Shown in pieces: positions 12,510 to 21,312 of a DNA stretch of 28,558 nucleotides (position 1 is the first letter of the stretch; the number at the start of each line of letters is the position of its first letter). The DNA comes from a bacterium (lineage in GTDB: Bacteria; Patescibacteriota; Microgenomatia; Levybacterales; UBA12049), in NCBI GenBank assembly GCA_021784535.1, contig JAJYHW010000036.1, forward strand, positions 1-28,558, given 5' to 3'. Under the pieces are notes generated by a model that saw only the letters and a program-made list of their open reading frames with translations, did no database searches and was not told the origin of the DNA. The position numbers were made by a program, and so were the translations under genes.

Positions 12510-14804
12510 CTATGGCTTTGGAGAGATAACTGTTGGAATTATTATTGGTTGCTGGGTTGGCGTTGTTATTATTTGAGTCGGTTGCGTTGTCGGTGTTGCG
12601 ATCGGACGTGGAGTTGGAGTTGGTGTTGATTGAATTGGCTTGCCGGTTGGTGCAGGGGTTGGTGTCGGAGTCAGATTTTTGGTAGGAGCAGGTGTAAAGG
12701 TTGGGAAAATCGTTGGCTGAGCACAGGAATCCGGCTGCGTGCCGGCGATGAAATATTCAGTATACATGCCGCCTTTTGAGCCTCCTGCTGCTCCAGGACA
12801 AATCGTTTCGCTGACAATAAATGCAGGGCGGGTAAATTGTTCAACGGGCTTACCTGCAAGATAATATTCCATTACATCACGCCAGATCGGTGCAGCTCCC
12901 AAAGATCCTGCAATGGCATTCATCGGCTTATCATTATTATTTCCTACCCAAACGCCGACAACAAAACTTGGCGTATAGCCGATAGTCCATGCGTCTTTAA
13001 AATCATTTGTTGTTCCTGTTTTTACCGCGGCTGTCCGGTTGATTGTCAATGCGTTGCCAAATTCTTCAGCTCGTGCCTGATTATCAGAAAGAATTGAGTC
13101 TATCAGATATGCTGATTCCGGGGTAACTATCTGTTTGCCGTTATTAGAGACAGGATTGAACCAGTTTGCCGGATTTATCAAATTCCGGAAAAAGTTTTGT
13201 AAGCTTGTTAAGAAATTCGTCGATGCCTGTACTGTATTGCCGTATTTATCCTTGATTGACATAATTCCTGTCGTCGTATGATAGATGCCCTGATCTGCAA
13301 ATGTTGCATATACGTTGGTCATCTCAAGAAGTGGTACTTCTCCTGATCCGAGAACCAGTGACAGGCCATAATTAAGATTGGGATTAAGAGTATCTATGCC
13401 GAATTTTTGCGCTTCCTCAATGCCGTTCGTTACACCGACTTTTTGCATCACTTCAACTGCCGGGATATTCAATGAATTCGCCAGAGCACGCCTGACCGTC
13501 ACCGGCCCGCGGTAACGATAATCGTAATCATGCGGCGTATAACCGCCATCAAAAGTTGTCTTCACATCCTGAAGAATTGTGGCCGGAGTTATCAATTTGT
13601 CCTCAAAGGCACGGACATAGATAATCGGTTTGAACGATGATCCGGGCTGACGGGGGGAAAGTGCCATATTGGTTTGGCCAAAATTCGGATTACTCCAGTT
13701 ATAGCTTCCGACCATCGCGAGTATTTGTCCGTTTTCCGGATTAAGCGCGACGAGCGCGCCGTTGCTTGCATTATCATATCTCAAATTTCTGACTTGCGTT
13801 TTTACTGAATCTTGAGCATATTGTTGTAAATTTCGGTCAAGCGTTGTTGTTACTTTAAAACCGTCGCGGATGACCCGTTCTTCTCCGTATTGTTTGAATA
13901 GCTGATTTTTGATGTATATTGCGAACTGTGGCGCTATCGGATTTGTTGTTTGAGATTTCGCTTGCGTATAATGAAGTGGCTCATTTTCTGCCGCTGTTGC
14001 TTGCGTTTGGGAAATGTATCCGTTTTGTACCATTTGATTAAGTACAAATTTTTGTCGTTCAAGCGCCATCTTCGGAGGATTTGAGATTGGCGAATAAGCT
14101 GATGGCGCGGGAAGCAATCCGATAAGCAGAGATGATTGCGCAAGATCGAGTTTGTTTGCCGGAATGCCGAAATATGTCTCAGCCGCGTTTTGGATGCCGA
14201 AAGCACCCTCGCCAAAATATACTGAGTTGAGATACATTTCCAAAATATCCTGTTTACTGAATCGCCTGGTGAGCTCAGCTGCAAGTACCAGCTCTTGATA
14301 TTTACGTAAAATGTTTTGCGAAGAGTTGAGTAATGCATTTTTGACAAGCTCCTGTGTGATAGTTGATCCGCCTTCCACAATATGTCCGGCGAGAATATCA
14401 GCAAAAAAGGCACGGATAATACCGGAGAACGAAAATCCGGGGTTGGTATAGAAATGCTTATCTTCTGCAGAAATAACTGCTTCCTGTGCTGATTTGGGGA
14501 TATTTGCAATAGATACGTATGTGATGGATTTTGCCAGATCAAAAGTATAAAAGGGCTGTCCACTTCGGTCAAGAAGAGTCAATCCTGTTTTCTGGCGGTT
14601 CATAATACTGTTTTTACTTTGCAGATCATGAGCAAAATAGAGATACGTTATCGGCGGAATAAGAACGATAATGATAAGAAAAATAAGTAATGTATAGAGA
14701 AGTAATTTTTTTCGTTTTTTTGAAAGAGCAATAAAAATTGTCTTCCAGCTTATTTTTTTGAAATCGATAATTGTACGCTTTTTTAATCGGGAATGCGGGC
14801 GCAT
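12510..14804 (-). CDS. Class A penicillin-binding protein (transglycosylase/transpeptidase)
   Basis: It polymerises and cross-links peptidoglycan. The 764-residue product (numbered from ATG 14804) has a basic cytosolic tail, a membrane helix at about 33-55, a GT51 glycosyltransferase domain (catalytic Glu in AEDKHF, about 114; EGGSTITQEL, about 144-153) and a transpeptidase domain with SSFK (Ser about 389), SLN (444-446) and KTGTT (595-599). The C-terminal ~65 residues are a low-complexity Pro/Thr/Gln tail, preceded by a short segment with two cysteines (ETICPG, DSCAQ). I chose ATG 14804 over the longer form from 14855 because TTGTCA-17-TACTAT ends 7 nt before it. Confidence 0.95.
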   Translation of the reverse strand: MRPHSRLKKRTIIDFKKISWKTIFIALSKKRKKLLLYTLLIFLIIIVLIPPITYLYFAHDLQSKNSIMNRQKTGLTLLDRSGQPFYTFDLAKSITYVSIANIPKSAQEAVISAEDKHFYTNPGFSFSGIIRAFFADILAGHIVEGGSTITQELVKNALLNSSQNILRKYQELVLAAELTRRFSKQDILEMYLNSVYFGEGAFGIQNAAETYFGIPANKLDLAQSSLLIGLLPAPSAYSPISNPPKMALERQKFVLNQMVQNGYISQTQATAAENEPLHYTQAKSQTTNPIAPQFAIYIKNQLFKQYGEERVIRDGFKVTTTLDRNLQQYAQDSVKTQVRNLRYDNASNGALVALNPENGQILAMVGSYNWSNPNFGQTNMALSPRQPGSSFKPIIYVRAFEDKLITPATILQDVKTTFDGGYTPHDYDYRYRGPVTVRRALANSLNIPAVEVMQKVGVTNGIEEAQKFGIDTLNPNLNYGLSLVLGSGEVPLLEMTNVYATFADQGIYHTTTGIMSIKDKYGNTVQASTNFLTSLQNFFRNLINPANWFNPVSNNGKQIVTPESAYLIDSILSDNQARAEEFGNALTINRTAAVKTGTTNDFKDAWTIGYTPSFVVGVWVGNNNDKPMNAIAGSLGAAPIWRDVMEYYLAGKPVEQFTRPAFIVSETICPGAAGGSKGGMYTEYFIAGTQPDSCAQPTIFPTFTPAPTKNLTPTPTPAPTGKPIQSTPTPTPRPIATPTTQPTQIITTPTQQPIIIPTVISPKP

Positions 14805-14811
14805 ATCTTTT

Positions 14812-14840
14812 ATAGTAATAGTAAAGTTCCTCTTTGACAA
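14812..14840 (-). promoter_or_regulatory. PBP promoter, overlapping the divergent kinase promoter
   Basis: Minus strand: -35 TTGTCA (14840-14835), 17-nt spacer, -10 TACTAT (14817-14812), 7 nt, ATG 14804. Its -35 shares five bases with the -35 of the opposite promoter. Confidence 0.7.
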
Positions 14841-14863
14841 GGACTTTTCGTACATGTTACGCT
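14834..14863 (+). promoter_or_regulatory. Leaderless-type promoter of the PfkB-family kinase
   Basis: -35 TTGACA (14834-14839), 18-nt spacer, extended -10 TGTTACGCT (TACGCT at 14858-14863), 6 nt, ATG 14870. Confidence 0.7.
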
Positions 14864-14869
14864 AGAGTC

Positions 14870-15841
14870 ATGGATAATCGGCATTACAATGTGATAACAG
14901 TTGGGGAGTCAACGATTGATGCTTATATGACGCTTGCGCATGCCAATGCTGATGCACATCTTGACCGGGAAAGCGGCGGTCTCTGTTTTCGTTTTGGTGA
15001 AAAGATTGATGTTAAGCGGTATGAGTTCACTATCGGTGGTAATGCGACCAACGTCGCAGTCGGTCTTTCCCGACTGGGTATAAAGGCAACACTGTGTGCT
15101 GAAATTGGTGATGATGAATTCTCTTTAAAAATTCGCAATTGTCTCGCGAATGAACATATCGAGCGGGTGCTGGTACAGCAGGTAAAAGGACAATCAAATT
15201 TTTCTGTTATTGTTAATTTTAAAGGAGATAGAACTCTTTTTGTTGAAGATGTGTCAAGAAAACATGATTTTCATTTTGATAATGTAACAACAGATTTTGT
15301 TTATTTAACCAGCCTTGCTGACGATTGGCGCAAGCCATATCAGCAGGCGCTTGCATTTGCTCTGAGGCAGAAAGCAAAGATTGCCTTTAATCCCAATTCT
15401 CGTCAGCTACGCGAAGGAAAAGAAGTTGTGCATAACGTATTGCGTCATACGACTATGCTTTTTCTTAATAAAGAAGAGGCTGAATTGTTGCTTCACGATG
15501 CAGAAACACAAAAACATGAAGAAGCATACGTGAAAGAACTGATGATGCATATTCGTCAATTGGGGCCTGAAGTTATTGTTGTGACTGATGGAAAAAAAGG
15601 ATCGTATGCGTTGGATGATACCGGAAAATTTTATCATCAGGGGATTCACGAAGGAGAAATTGTTGAGCGGACAGGAGCGGGAGATGCATATGCGACTGGG
15701 TTTTTGGCGGCAAGTTTTTTTGACTTATCAATTCCTCAAGCCATGGATTGGGGGTCATGGAATGCGGTATCGGTTGTCTCCAAAGTCGGCGCTCAAGCAG
15801 GATTGTTAACAAAAGAACAGATGGAAGAAAGAATAGGATAA
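14870..15841 (+). CDS. PfkB-family carbohydrate kinase
   Basis: The 323-residue product phosphorylates a sugar or nucleoside with ATP; the substrate cannot be read from the sequence. Seen: N-terminal YNVITVGESTIDAYM, the first PfkB signature IGGNATNVAVGLSRLG (about 55-70), and the second signature ERTGAGDAYATGF with the catalytic aspartate at D272. Residues 18-45 (TLAHANADAHLDRESGGLCF) form a lid insertion that is larger than in ribokinase. It neighbours a class II aldolase that converges on it with a 1-nt gap, so a hexose/phosphosugar role is plausible. ATG 14870 is chosen from the promoter; the upstream in-frame ATG 14834 lies inside the -35. Confidence 0.85.
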   Translation: MDNRHYNVITVGESTIDAYMTLAHANADAHLDRESGGLCFRFGEKIDVKRYEFTIGGNATNVAVGLSRLGIKATLCAEIGDDEFSLKIRNCLANEHIERVLVQQVKGQSNFSVIVNFKGDRTLFVEDVSRKHDFHFDNVTTDFVYLTSLADDWRKPYQQALAFALRQKAKIAFNPNSRQLREGKEVVHNVLRHTTMLFLNKEEAELLLHDAETQKHEEAYVKELMMHIRQLGPEVIVVTDGKKGSYALDDTGKFYHQGIHEGEIVERTGAGDAYATGFLAASFFDLSIPQAMDWGSWNAVSVVSKVGAQAGLLTKEQMEERIG

Positions 15842-15842
15842 T

Positions 15843-16814
15843 TTATTTGAAGTCTTCTGCATGTCCTGCTTGTCCAAAAGCTTTCATGCGTTCCGCGATC
15901 ATCTTTTTGTTTGCCGTTCGTCCTTCAGAAAGATATTCCCGTGGATCAAACTTCTCAGGGTGTTCAACGAAAAATTTTCTGATTGCAGCTGTAACCGCAA
16001 GACGCGTATCTGTATCGACATTAATTTTGCGGACGCCATGCCGGATACCCATCTGAATTTCTTTTACAGGCACACCCCAAGTAGGTTTAATCGCGCCGCC
16101 ATATTGATTTATTTCCTGCAACAATTCCTGGGGAACGCTTGATGACCCATGCATGACAAGATGCGTATTCGGCAGTCGTTTATGTATTTCTACAATCCTG
16201 TCCATGACAAGAACGGAATGGTCAGGTTTTTTAGAAAATTTATATACGCCATGACTGGTGCCGATCGCGACAGCAAGCGCATCAACGCCTGTTTCTTTTA
16301 CAAATTCAACTGCCTGATCCGGGTCAGTGAGATATTCGCTTTTCATGTCACCTGCGCCGGCACCATCTTCAATGCCGCCGATGACACCAAGCTCTGCTTC
16401 AACCGAAACGCCTTTTGCATGTGCGTATTCGACGATTTCCTTGGTAACTCTGACATTATCTTCAAAAGAATTTGGAGTCTTATGGTCATCCTTCAATGAT
16501 CCGTCAATCATCACACTGGTATATCCCATATCAACCGCTGATTTGCATGCCTCGGCACTTCCATGATCCTGATGTAGTACAATCGGGAGTTCTGGATAGA
16601 GTTCGTTTGCCGCAAGCATAAGATGATAGAGGAATGTGTCATTGGCATATTGTCTTGCGCCTCGTGAGGCCTGGAGGATAACAGGGGAGCTTGTTTCTCT
16701 GGCGGCTTCCATGATTGCCTGGATCTGTTCCATATTATTGACGTTAAATCCGCCGACACCGTATTGTCCCTCGGCTGCTTTATCAAGAAGTTTACGAAGC
16801 GTTATCAATGCCAT
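15843..16814 (-). CDS. fba: Fructose-bisphosphate aldolase, class II
   Basis: This zinc enzyme splits fructose 1,6-bisphosphate (or makes it, in gluconeogenic direction). The 323-residue product has the catalytic Asp and first zinc His in HQDHG (H81, D83, H84), E139 in VEAELG, H188 in GTSHGVYK, H222 in VMHGSS and the NVDTDTRLA phosphate-binding motif. Tagatose-bisphosphate aldolase is the main alternative but is less likely. Start: ATG 16814 ([13 protein letters not shown]) matches the family. In-frame ATG 16826 and TTG 16853 are possible. A TTGCAT-17-TAGTAT promoter on the minus strand ends 10 nt before 16814 and overlaps 16826, favouring 16814. Confidence 0.92.
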   Translation of the reverse strand: MALITLRKLLDKAAEGQYGVGGFNVNNMEQIQAIMEAARETSSPVILQASRGARQYANDTFLYHLMLAANELYPELPIVLHQDHGSAEACKSAVDMGYTSVMIDGSLKDDHKTPNSFEDNVRVTKEIVEYAHAKGVSVEAELGVIGGIEDGAGAGDMKSEYLTDPDQAVEFVKETGVDALAVAIGTSHGVYKFSKKPDHSVLVMDRIVEIHKRLPNTHLVMHGSSSVPQELLQEINQYGGAIKPTWGVPVKEIQMGIRHGVRKINVDTDTRLAVTAAIRKFFVEHPEKFDPREYLSEGRTANKKMIAERMKAFGQAGHAEDFK

Positions 16815-16892
16815 ATATTCACTCATACTAGAACGTTTTTTGACGAAATGCAAGAGTGTAGATATAGCGTACTAAGCCTGTGATCAAAATAC

Positions 16893-16922
16893 TTGACTTT
16901 TCTGTGACAAAAGGTCTACGCT
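16893..16922 (+). promoter_or_regulatory. Possible promoter of the DoxX-like gene
   Basis: -35 TTGACT (16893-16898), 18-nt spacer, -10 TACGCT (16917-16922), the same arrangement as the PfkB kinase promoter. Here the ATG is 20 nt downstream, so a short leader without Shine-Dalgarno is expected. Confidence 0.5.
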
Positions 16923-16942
16923 GATTGTAGAGATTATTGATT

Positions 16943-17515
16943 ATGAGCAAACGAAGCGAAGCAGTTACAAGTCTGCCGGAACCGCCGGTATCGAAATTTA
17001 TTTTCGGTGATACCCGATTGAGTATTATTTGGTTATTATTGAGGTTATATCTTGGATGGGAGTGGGTGCAAGCTGGATGGGAAAAAATTACAAATCCTGT
17101 ATGGTTTGGACCGACTGCCGGCGGAGCATTGGTAGGGTTTGTTCAGGGAGCGCTTAAAAAGTCTGCCGGTGCTCATCCTGACGTCTCCGGATGGTATGCT
17201 GTATGGTTGAAAGATGTCGTTTTGCCCAACGCGAATTTCTTTTCGCATATCGTTGCATTTGGTGAGGTTGCAGTAGGGATTGCACTGATTCTCGGTTTGT
17301 TCACCGGTATTGCTGCCTTTCTTGGTGCTACGATGAATATGAATTACTTATTTGCCGGCACGGTAAGTATCAATCCTATTATGATGCTCGTTGAATTGTT
17401 TATTATTCTTGCCTGGCGTGTTGCCGGCTGGATCGGTCTTGACCGGTGGGTACTCCCAATGCTTGGAACTCCCTGGAAACCAGGTTTCTTTTTTTCCTCG
17501 GGAAAGGGGAAATAA
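16943..17515 (+). CDS. DoxX-like integral membrane protein
   Basis: The 190-residue product has about four membrane helices: one around LSIIWLLLRLYLGWEWVQAGWEK, two around HIVAFGEVAVGIALILGLFTGIAAFLGATMNM, and one around IMMLVELFIILAWRVAGWIG. The helix with LRLxLGWxWxxxGWEK and the FGExAxGxALxLGLFT block are the DoxX/DoxD family signs. Members are linked to respiratory quinone or thiosulfate chemistry in some bacteria, but most have no known role; in a CPR cell the function is open. The long loop (KKSAGAHPDVSGWYAVWLKDVV) between helices 1 and 2 is the usual DoxD-type feature. TTG 16937 is an alternative start. Confidence 0.82.
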   Translation: MSKRSEAVTSLPEPPVSKFIFGDTRLSIIWLLLRLYLGWEWVQAGWEKITNPVWFGPTAGGALVGFVQGALKKSAGAHPDVSGWYAVWLKDVVLPNANFFSHIVAFGEVAVGIALILGLFTGIAAFLGATMNMNYLFAGTVSINPIMMLVELFIILAWRVAGWIGLDRWVLPMLGTPWKPGFFFSSGKGK

Positions 17516-17561
17516 CCCCTTCATAGAAATGAGTTTAATGCGCTGAGGTCGGAATTCCATT

Positions 17562-17626
17562 TTTTGTTTTCAGTTCACACGATCTTATTTAAAAAATAAG
17601 AGAGGAGTTCAAAGTGAATTTATTTT
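17562..17626. repeat. Second copy of the dispersed inverted-repeat element, between convergent genes
   Basis: It matches 8336-8400 (about 80% over the first 51 nt: TTTTGTTTTCA, CACGATCTT, TTTAA, AAATAA, AGAG and GTTCA blocks identical). Its centre is a perfect stem CTTATTT-AAA-AAATAAG (17584-17600); at the first copy the same stem keeps pairing through a G-U. It overlaps the stop codon of the FAD oxidase gene and may terminate both convergent transcripts. Confidence 0.7.
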
Positions 17627-19293
17627 GGTATTATGACAGTATCCCAGTTGGTGCGGATATGGTCAAGTGCCCAGGCGAGATCTCCATGGACTTTCTTGCG
17701 CGGATTAAAGATTTCCTGCGGATCAAAGATGTTTTTTGTTTCTTCAAACAGTTTGACCACCTCTTTGCCATACATGCCTTGCAGATATGGAGTCCTGATC
17801 AATCCATCATTGTGCTCACCGGTGATTGAACCGTGATATTTACTGATGATTTTATAGACTTCATCAGCGATTATCGGAATTGCTTTGCGGGCGTCCGGAT
17901 TTTTGATATCAACCAGCGGAATGATGTGGAAATTTCCATCACCGATATGCCCTGCGACAGTATAGATAAATTCCGGATGTTTTTTGACAATATCGGTAAT
18001 TTGCGGCAGTACTTCGCCTATTTGATGCGGGTTAATCACAAAGTCATCGATAAACGGAGCAGTATGCTTGTCACGGATTTTATTTCGTAATAAATTAAAG
18101 CTTTCCCGTCTGACGAGCCAGTATCGTTTTTCCTGATCTTCAATAGCGATTTTTGTCTTTGGATGTAGTGGCTTTAATTTTTCTCTCAATGTCGCGATTT
18201 TTTGTTTCAGTTCCTCTGGGTCATTACCGGTGAAATCTATCTGCAAAATAAGTTTTGGTAATTTGCCGATTACCATTTCCATAAAAGCAGGAGCAAATGC
18301 GAGTCCCGACTGGATAAGTCCCATCGGCCCGAGTTGCTTAGCAAATTCAGGAAAAAATCTCAGAGCAAGTTTGAGCGTCTGGTCATCATAGCTCTCAAAA
18401 CTTTCCGGTTGAAGCGGCAAAACTGTATCAATAATCTGTCCGAGATGAGAAAGGTCGTTCAGAAAAATAATTTCCATTTCACGGTGTTTGTGTACCGGTA
18501 CCAGTTCCAGATCAGCTTCAAGGAGCATTCCGAAAGTTCCTTGTGCGCCAACCCAAAGCTTGTTAAGATCAAAAATATCTTTTTCTTTGTCCCAGACGTT
18601 CCAAAGAAAATAGCCGGCGGAATTTTTGGAAACCGCGGGTTTTGCTTTTTGCAGCAAATCATAGTTCTTCTTTATCAATGCGTAAACCTGTTTGTATAGT
18701 TTTCCTTCAAAATCGTTTTTTGCCAGTTTGCCGCGGAGTTTTTGTCTGGTTAATGGTTTAAATTCATAAACGTTTCCGTCTGCAAGAACGACTTTGGTGC
18801 GCTTGACATATTTTTCAGTTTTACCGTACATGAGGGATTTTTCGCCTCCTGAATTATTGTTTACTATCCCTCCAATTGCGCAAAGCTCACGGGAAGCAGG
18901 GTAGGATGGGAAAATTAGATTTTGTGTCAGTGTTTTCTTCTCAAAGTCCCGATAATATACGCCTGGTTCAACTGTCGCTACGTTGTTTTTTATTTCACCG
19001 GTATGCGTGAAATATCTCATATAATCAACGATAATTGATTCATTAATTGAACCTCCTCCCATATCAGTTCCGGCAGATCGTCCGGTGAGGGAGAGATTTG
19101 GGTAATTTTTTTTGTGTTTACTTACAAAATTGACGAGGGCTTTTACGTCTTCCGCGTCTTTGGGAAAGACAACGACTTGCGGTTTGACCTCAAAAAGGCT
19201 CGCATCATGACTATGATTAGTCAAGGTTTCCTCATCGATGGCGACATCACCTTTAATAATCTGTTTTAATTCATCAAGAAGGACAGGATCCAT
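17620..19293 (-). CDS. FAD-linked oxidase (GlcD / D-lactate dehydrogenase type)
   Basis: This flavoprotein oxidises a 2-hydroxy acid such as glycolate or D-lactate. The 557-residue product has the FAD-binding PP-loop LTGRSAGTDMGGGSI (about 69-83), the VEPGVYYRDFEK segment, the IGGIVNNNSGGEKSLMYGKT block, and the C-terminal catalytic AGHIGDGNFHIIPL, then GEHNDGLIR. There is no Cys-rich Fe-S domain, so it would need a separate acceptor. It is the last gene behind glycerate kinase and the split transketolase, which suggests two- and three-carbon hydroxy-acid metabolism. The start is supported by TATAAC ending 7 nt before ATG 19293; this hexamer lies in the repeat that fills the gap. Confidence 0.88.
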   Translation of the reverse strand: MDPVLLDELKQIIKGDVAIDEETLTNHSHDASLFEVKPQVVVFPKDAEDVKALVNFVSKHKKNYPNLSLTGRSAGTDMGGGSINESIIVDYMRYFTHTGEIKNNVATVEPGVYYRDFEKKTLTQNLIFPSYPASRELCAIGGIVNNNSGGEKSLMYGKTEKYVKRTKVVLADGNVYEFKPLTRQKLRGKLAKNDFEGKLYKQVYALIKKNYDLLQKAKPAVSKNSAGYFLWNVWDKEKDIFDLNKLWVGAQGTFGMLLEADLELVPVHKHREMEIIFLNDLSHLGQIIDTVLPLQPESFESYDDQTLKLALRFFPEFAKQLGPMGLIQSGLAFAPAFMEMVIGKLPKLILQIDFTGNDPEELKQKIATLREKLKPLHPKTKIAIEDQEKRYWLVRRESFNLLRNKIRDKHTAPFIDDFVINPHQIGEVLPQITDIVKKHPEFIYTVAGHIGDGNFHIIPLVDIKNPDARKAIPIIADEVYKIISKYHGSITGEHNDGLIRTPYLQGMYGKEVVKLFEETKNIFDPQEIFNPRKKVHGDLAWALDHIRTNWDTVIIPK

Positions 19294-19375
19294 AGTCTAG
19301 GTTATAGGGGATAGATTATAGGCGATAGGCAGAAAGTTTATTTCTATACCCTATTCACTATGCCCTTTTTTCATT
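19294..19375. repeat. GATAGG-rich inverted repeat, copy A
   Basis: It fills the whole gap between transketolase C and the FAD oxidase. The core 19324-19375 (GATAGGCAGAAAG, TTTATTT, ATACCCTATTCACTATGCCC) matches copy B at 20390-20432. The left half (TAGG units) is imperfectly complementary to the right half (CCTAT units). Confidence 0.7.
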
Positions 19376-20360
19376 TTCTTCTCATTACTCTTTTTACGGC
19401 TGCTTTGATGTCTTTTACTCCCATACCATATTTTTCAATCAGCTCAGCTGGCTTTCCTGATTCAGCAAAAGTATTCTGCAACCCTATAAATTCTATCGGA
19501 AGCGGAGTGGTTTTGGCAAGCAGTTCAGCAATTGCTGATCCCATGCCGCCCTCAACCTGGTGATCTTCGACTGTGACAACTGCCTGGGAGATCCGTGTTG
19601 CTTCAAGCACTCCTTCTTCATCAATTGGCTTGATTGTTGCCATATTGATGACAAGAACAGGCAATCTCTCTTCTTCCAGCTCTTTTGCCGCGAGGAGTGC
19701 ATTATATAACATATAGCCGGTTGCAAAAATGGTGACTTTTGGCTGTTCTGTTATCCAGAAAGTTTGTATTTTTCCTGCTTTAAATGGCGTTTCTTCAGTT
19801 GTGATGATTGGTGTTTTATCTCTTGTATAGCGGAGATAGACCGGGGTACCGATATCAGCTGATGCGATGGTTGCTTTTTTTGCCTCAATAGCGTCGCATG
19901 GAACATAGACATGCATTTTTGGCCAGCAGCGGGTGATAGCTATATCTTCTGTTGCCTGGTGTGTCGCGCCGTCCGGTCCGGTCATGATGCCTGAGTGGTG
20001 GCCGGCGATTTTAACATTGGCTTGGTTATAAACTGCAGTTGTCCTAAGCGTCTCCCAGTTTTTTCCTGGAGAAAACGTTGCATAGGATGATATAAATGCG
20101 ATTTTTCCACTTTCTGCCAACCCTGCTGCGACTGCTGCCATATTTTGCTCGGCAACACCGGTTTCAAAAAATCTCTCAGGGAATTTTTCTGCAAATTTAT
20201 TTGCTTGTGTTGATTCCGTGAGGTCTGCTGAAAGAGCAACGACATTGGGATTGACTTCTCCCAGATGGAGGAGTCCCGTACCAAATCCTGCGCGGGTCGG
20301 CATGACTTCTACATCTGGACCAAAAAGTTTCGGGTTTAATTTTAAATTTGGATTCAGCAT
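19371..20360 (-). CDS. Transketolase, C-terminal subunit
   Basis: This is the pyrimidine-binding and C-terminal half of a split transketolase, 329 residues. It contains the catalytic glutamate that activates thiamine diphosphate in FETGVAEQNMA (E71), the SSYATFSPGKNWE region, GHHSGIMTGPDGATHQATEDI and a C-terminal swivel domain (PVLVINMATIKPIDEEG, VTVEDHQVEGGMGSAIAE). With the N-terminal subunit upstream it forms the active enzyme that moves two-carbon ketol units between sugar phosphates. The gap between the two is filled by repeat copy B. Its stop lies within copy A. There is no Shine-Dalgarno before the ATG. Confidence 0.93.
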   Translation of the reverse strand: MLNPNLKLNPKLFGPDVEVMPTRAGFGTGLLHLGEVNPNVVALSADLTESTQANKFAEKFPERFFETGVAEQNMAAVAAGLAESGKIAFISSYATFSPGKNWETLRTTAVYNQANVKIAGHHSGIMTGPDGATHQATEDIAITRCWPKMHVYVPCDAIEAKKATIASADIGTPVYLRYTRDKTPIITTEETPFKAGKIQTFWITEQPKVTIFATGYMLYNALLAAKELEEERLPVLVINMATIKPIDEEGVLEATRISQAVVTVEDHQVEGGMGSAIAELLAKTTPLPIEFIGLQNTFAESGKPAELIEKYGMGVKDIKAAVKRVMRRK

Positions 20361-20440
20361 TATTAGGTTTTAGGTGATAGGTTTTAGGTGATAGGCAGAA
20401 AATTTATTTTCATACCCTATCCACTATACCCCATAACCTC
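20361..20440. repeat. GATAGG-rich inverted repeat, copy B
   Basis: It fills the gap between the two transketolase subunit genes. The 5' half has tandem AGGTTTTAGGTGAT units and the 3' half CCCTATCCACTATACCCC then ATAACCT, so the transcript can fold back over about 75 nt. The core is shared with copy A. Confidence 0.7.
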
Positions 20441-20443
20441 ATG

Positions 20444-21307
20444 TCATTTGTGTTCACTCAGGATTTGTCCTTTGAGTGTTCGTAATTCATCCAGCGCTTT
20501 TTTAGCTTCTTCTTTGTTTGGCGGTTTGCCATGCCAATGAAAATCTTTTTCCATAAAATCAACTCCCATTCCTGGTATGGTGTGTGCGATAATGACTGTC
20601 GGTTTTTCAAAAATTGCATGTGCTTGGCTAACTGCATCCACAAACTCCCGAATGTTATGTCCATCTACTTCAATAGTGTGCCAACCAAAGGATTCAAATT
20701 TATCTTTCAATGGTTCAAGCGGCATAACGTCTTCAGTAAAACCATCAATTTGGATATTGTTTCTGTCTACAATCATAATTAGGTTATTAATCTTATTTTT
20801 TCCTGCAAACATGACTGATTCCCAGATATTTCCTTCATCTAATTCTCCATCACCGGTGATTACATATGTATAATAACTTTTTTTGTCAAGTTTGGCTGCG
20901 AGTGCGATACCGATTGCTTGCCCGAGTCCTTCTCCAAGAGGTCCGGATGTTGTCTCAACTCCCGGAAGCGCAGTCCGATGCGGATGTCCTTGCAGTCGCG
21001 AATTAATTTTGCGCAATGTTTTCAATTCTTCAATAGGGAAGTATCCGGCTTGTGCCATGGAGACGTAGCGGATCGGACAAATATGGCCGTTGGATAGAAC
21101 GAGTCTGTCACGGTCTTCCCATGCTGGATTTTTTGGATCGTGTTTTAAGATATGAAAATAAAATGCGGTAAAAATATCTGCCATGCCCAGAGGTCCGGCA
21201 GAATGTCCTGAGCCTGCTTCAAGAAGTGTCTTAATTACCAGTTCTCGAGCCAGTTCGGCTTTTTTTTCAAGGTCTTTTACTTTATTTTCGTGTAAGTCTT
21301 CAAGCAT
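20444..21307 (-). CDS. Transketolase, N-terminal subunit
   Basis: This is the thiamine-diphosphate-binding half of transketolase, 287 residues. Seen: SGHSAGPLG (33-41), the HP and SGPLGEGLGQA motifs (about 121-131), and the ThDP motif GDGELDEGNIWE ... DRNN (GDG at 152-154, Asn about 183), then HTIPGMGV...HGKPPN. Split N/C transketolases are common in CPR bacteria and archaea. It starts 5 nt after the glycerate kinase gene and is surely co-transcribed. It ends in TGA. Role: non-oxidative pentose phosphate pathway, making ribose 5-phosphate for the PRPP synthetases at 1538-3529. Confidence 0.94.
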   Translation of the reverse strand: MLEDLHENKVKDLEKKAELARELVIKTLLEAGSGHSAGPLGMADIFTAFYFHILKHDPKNPAWEDRDRLVLSNGHICPIRYVSMAQAGYFPIEELKTLRKINSRLQGHPHRTALPGVETTSGPLGEGLGQAIGIALAAKLDKKSYYTYVITGDGELDEGNIWESVMFAGKNKINNLIMIVDRNNIQIDGFTEDVMPLEPLKDKFESFGWHTIEVDGHNIREFVDAVSQAHAIFEKPTVIIAHTIPGMGVDFMEKDFHWHGKPPNKEEAKKALDELRTLKGQILSEHK

Positions 21308-21312
21308 ATCTA

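Noticed and set aside
12520..12720. Repetitive GTTGG-type sequence as a tandem repeat or CRISPR-like array
   Set aside because: It is the coding sequence of the Pro/Thr/Gln-rich tail of the PBP, with no regular repeat-spacer structure.
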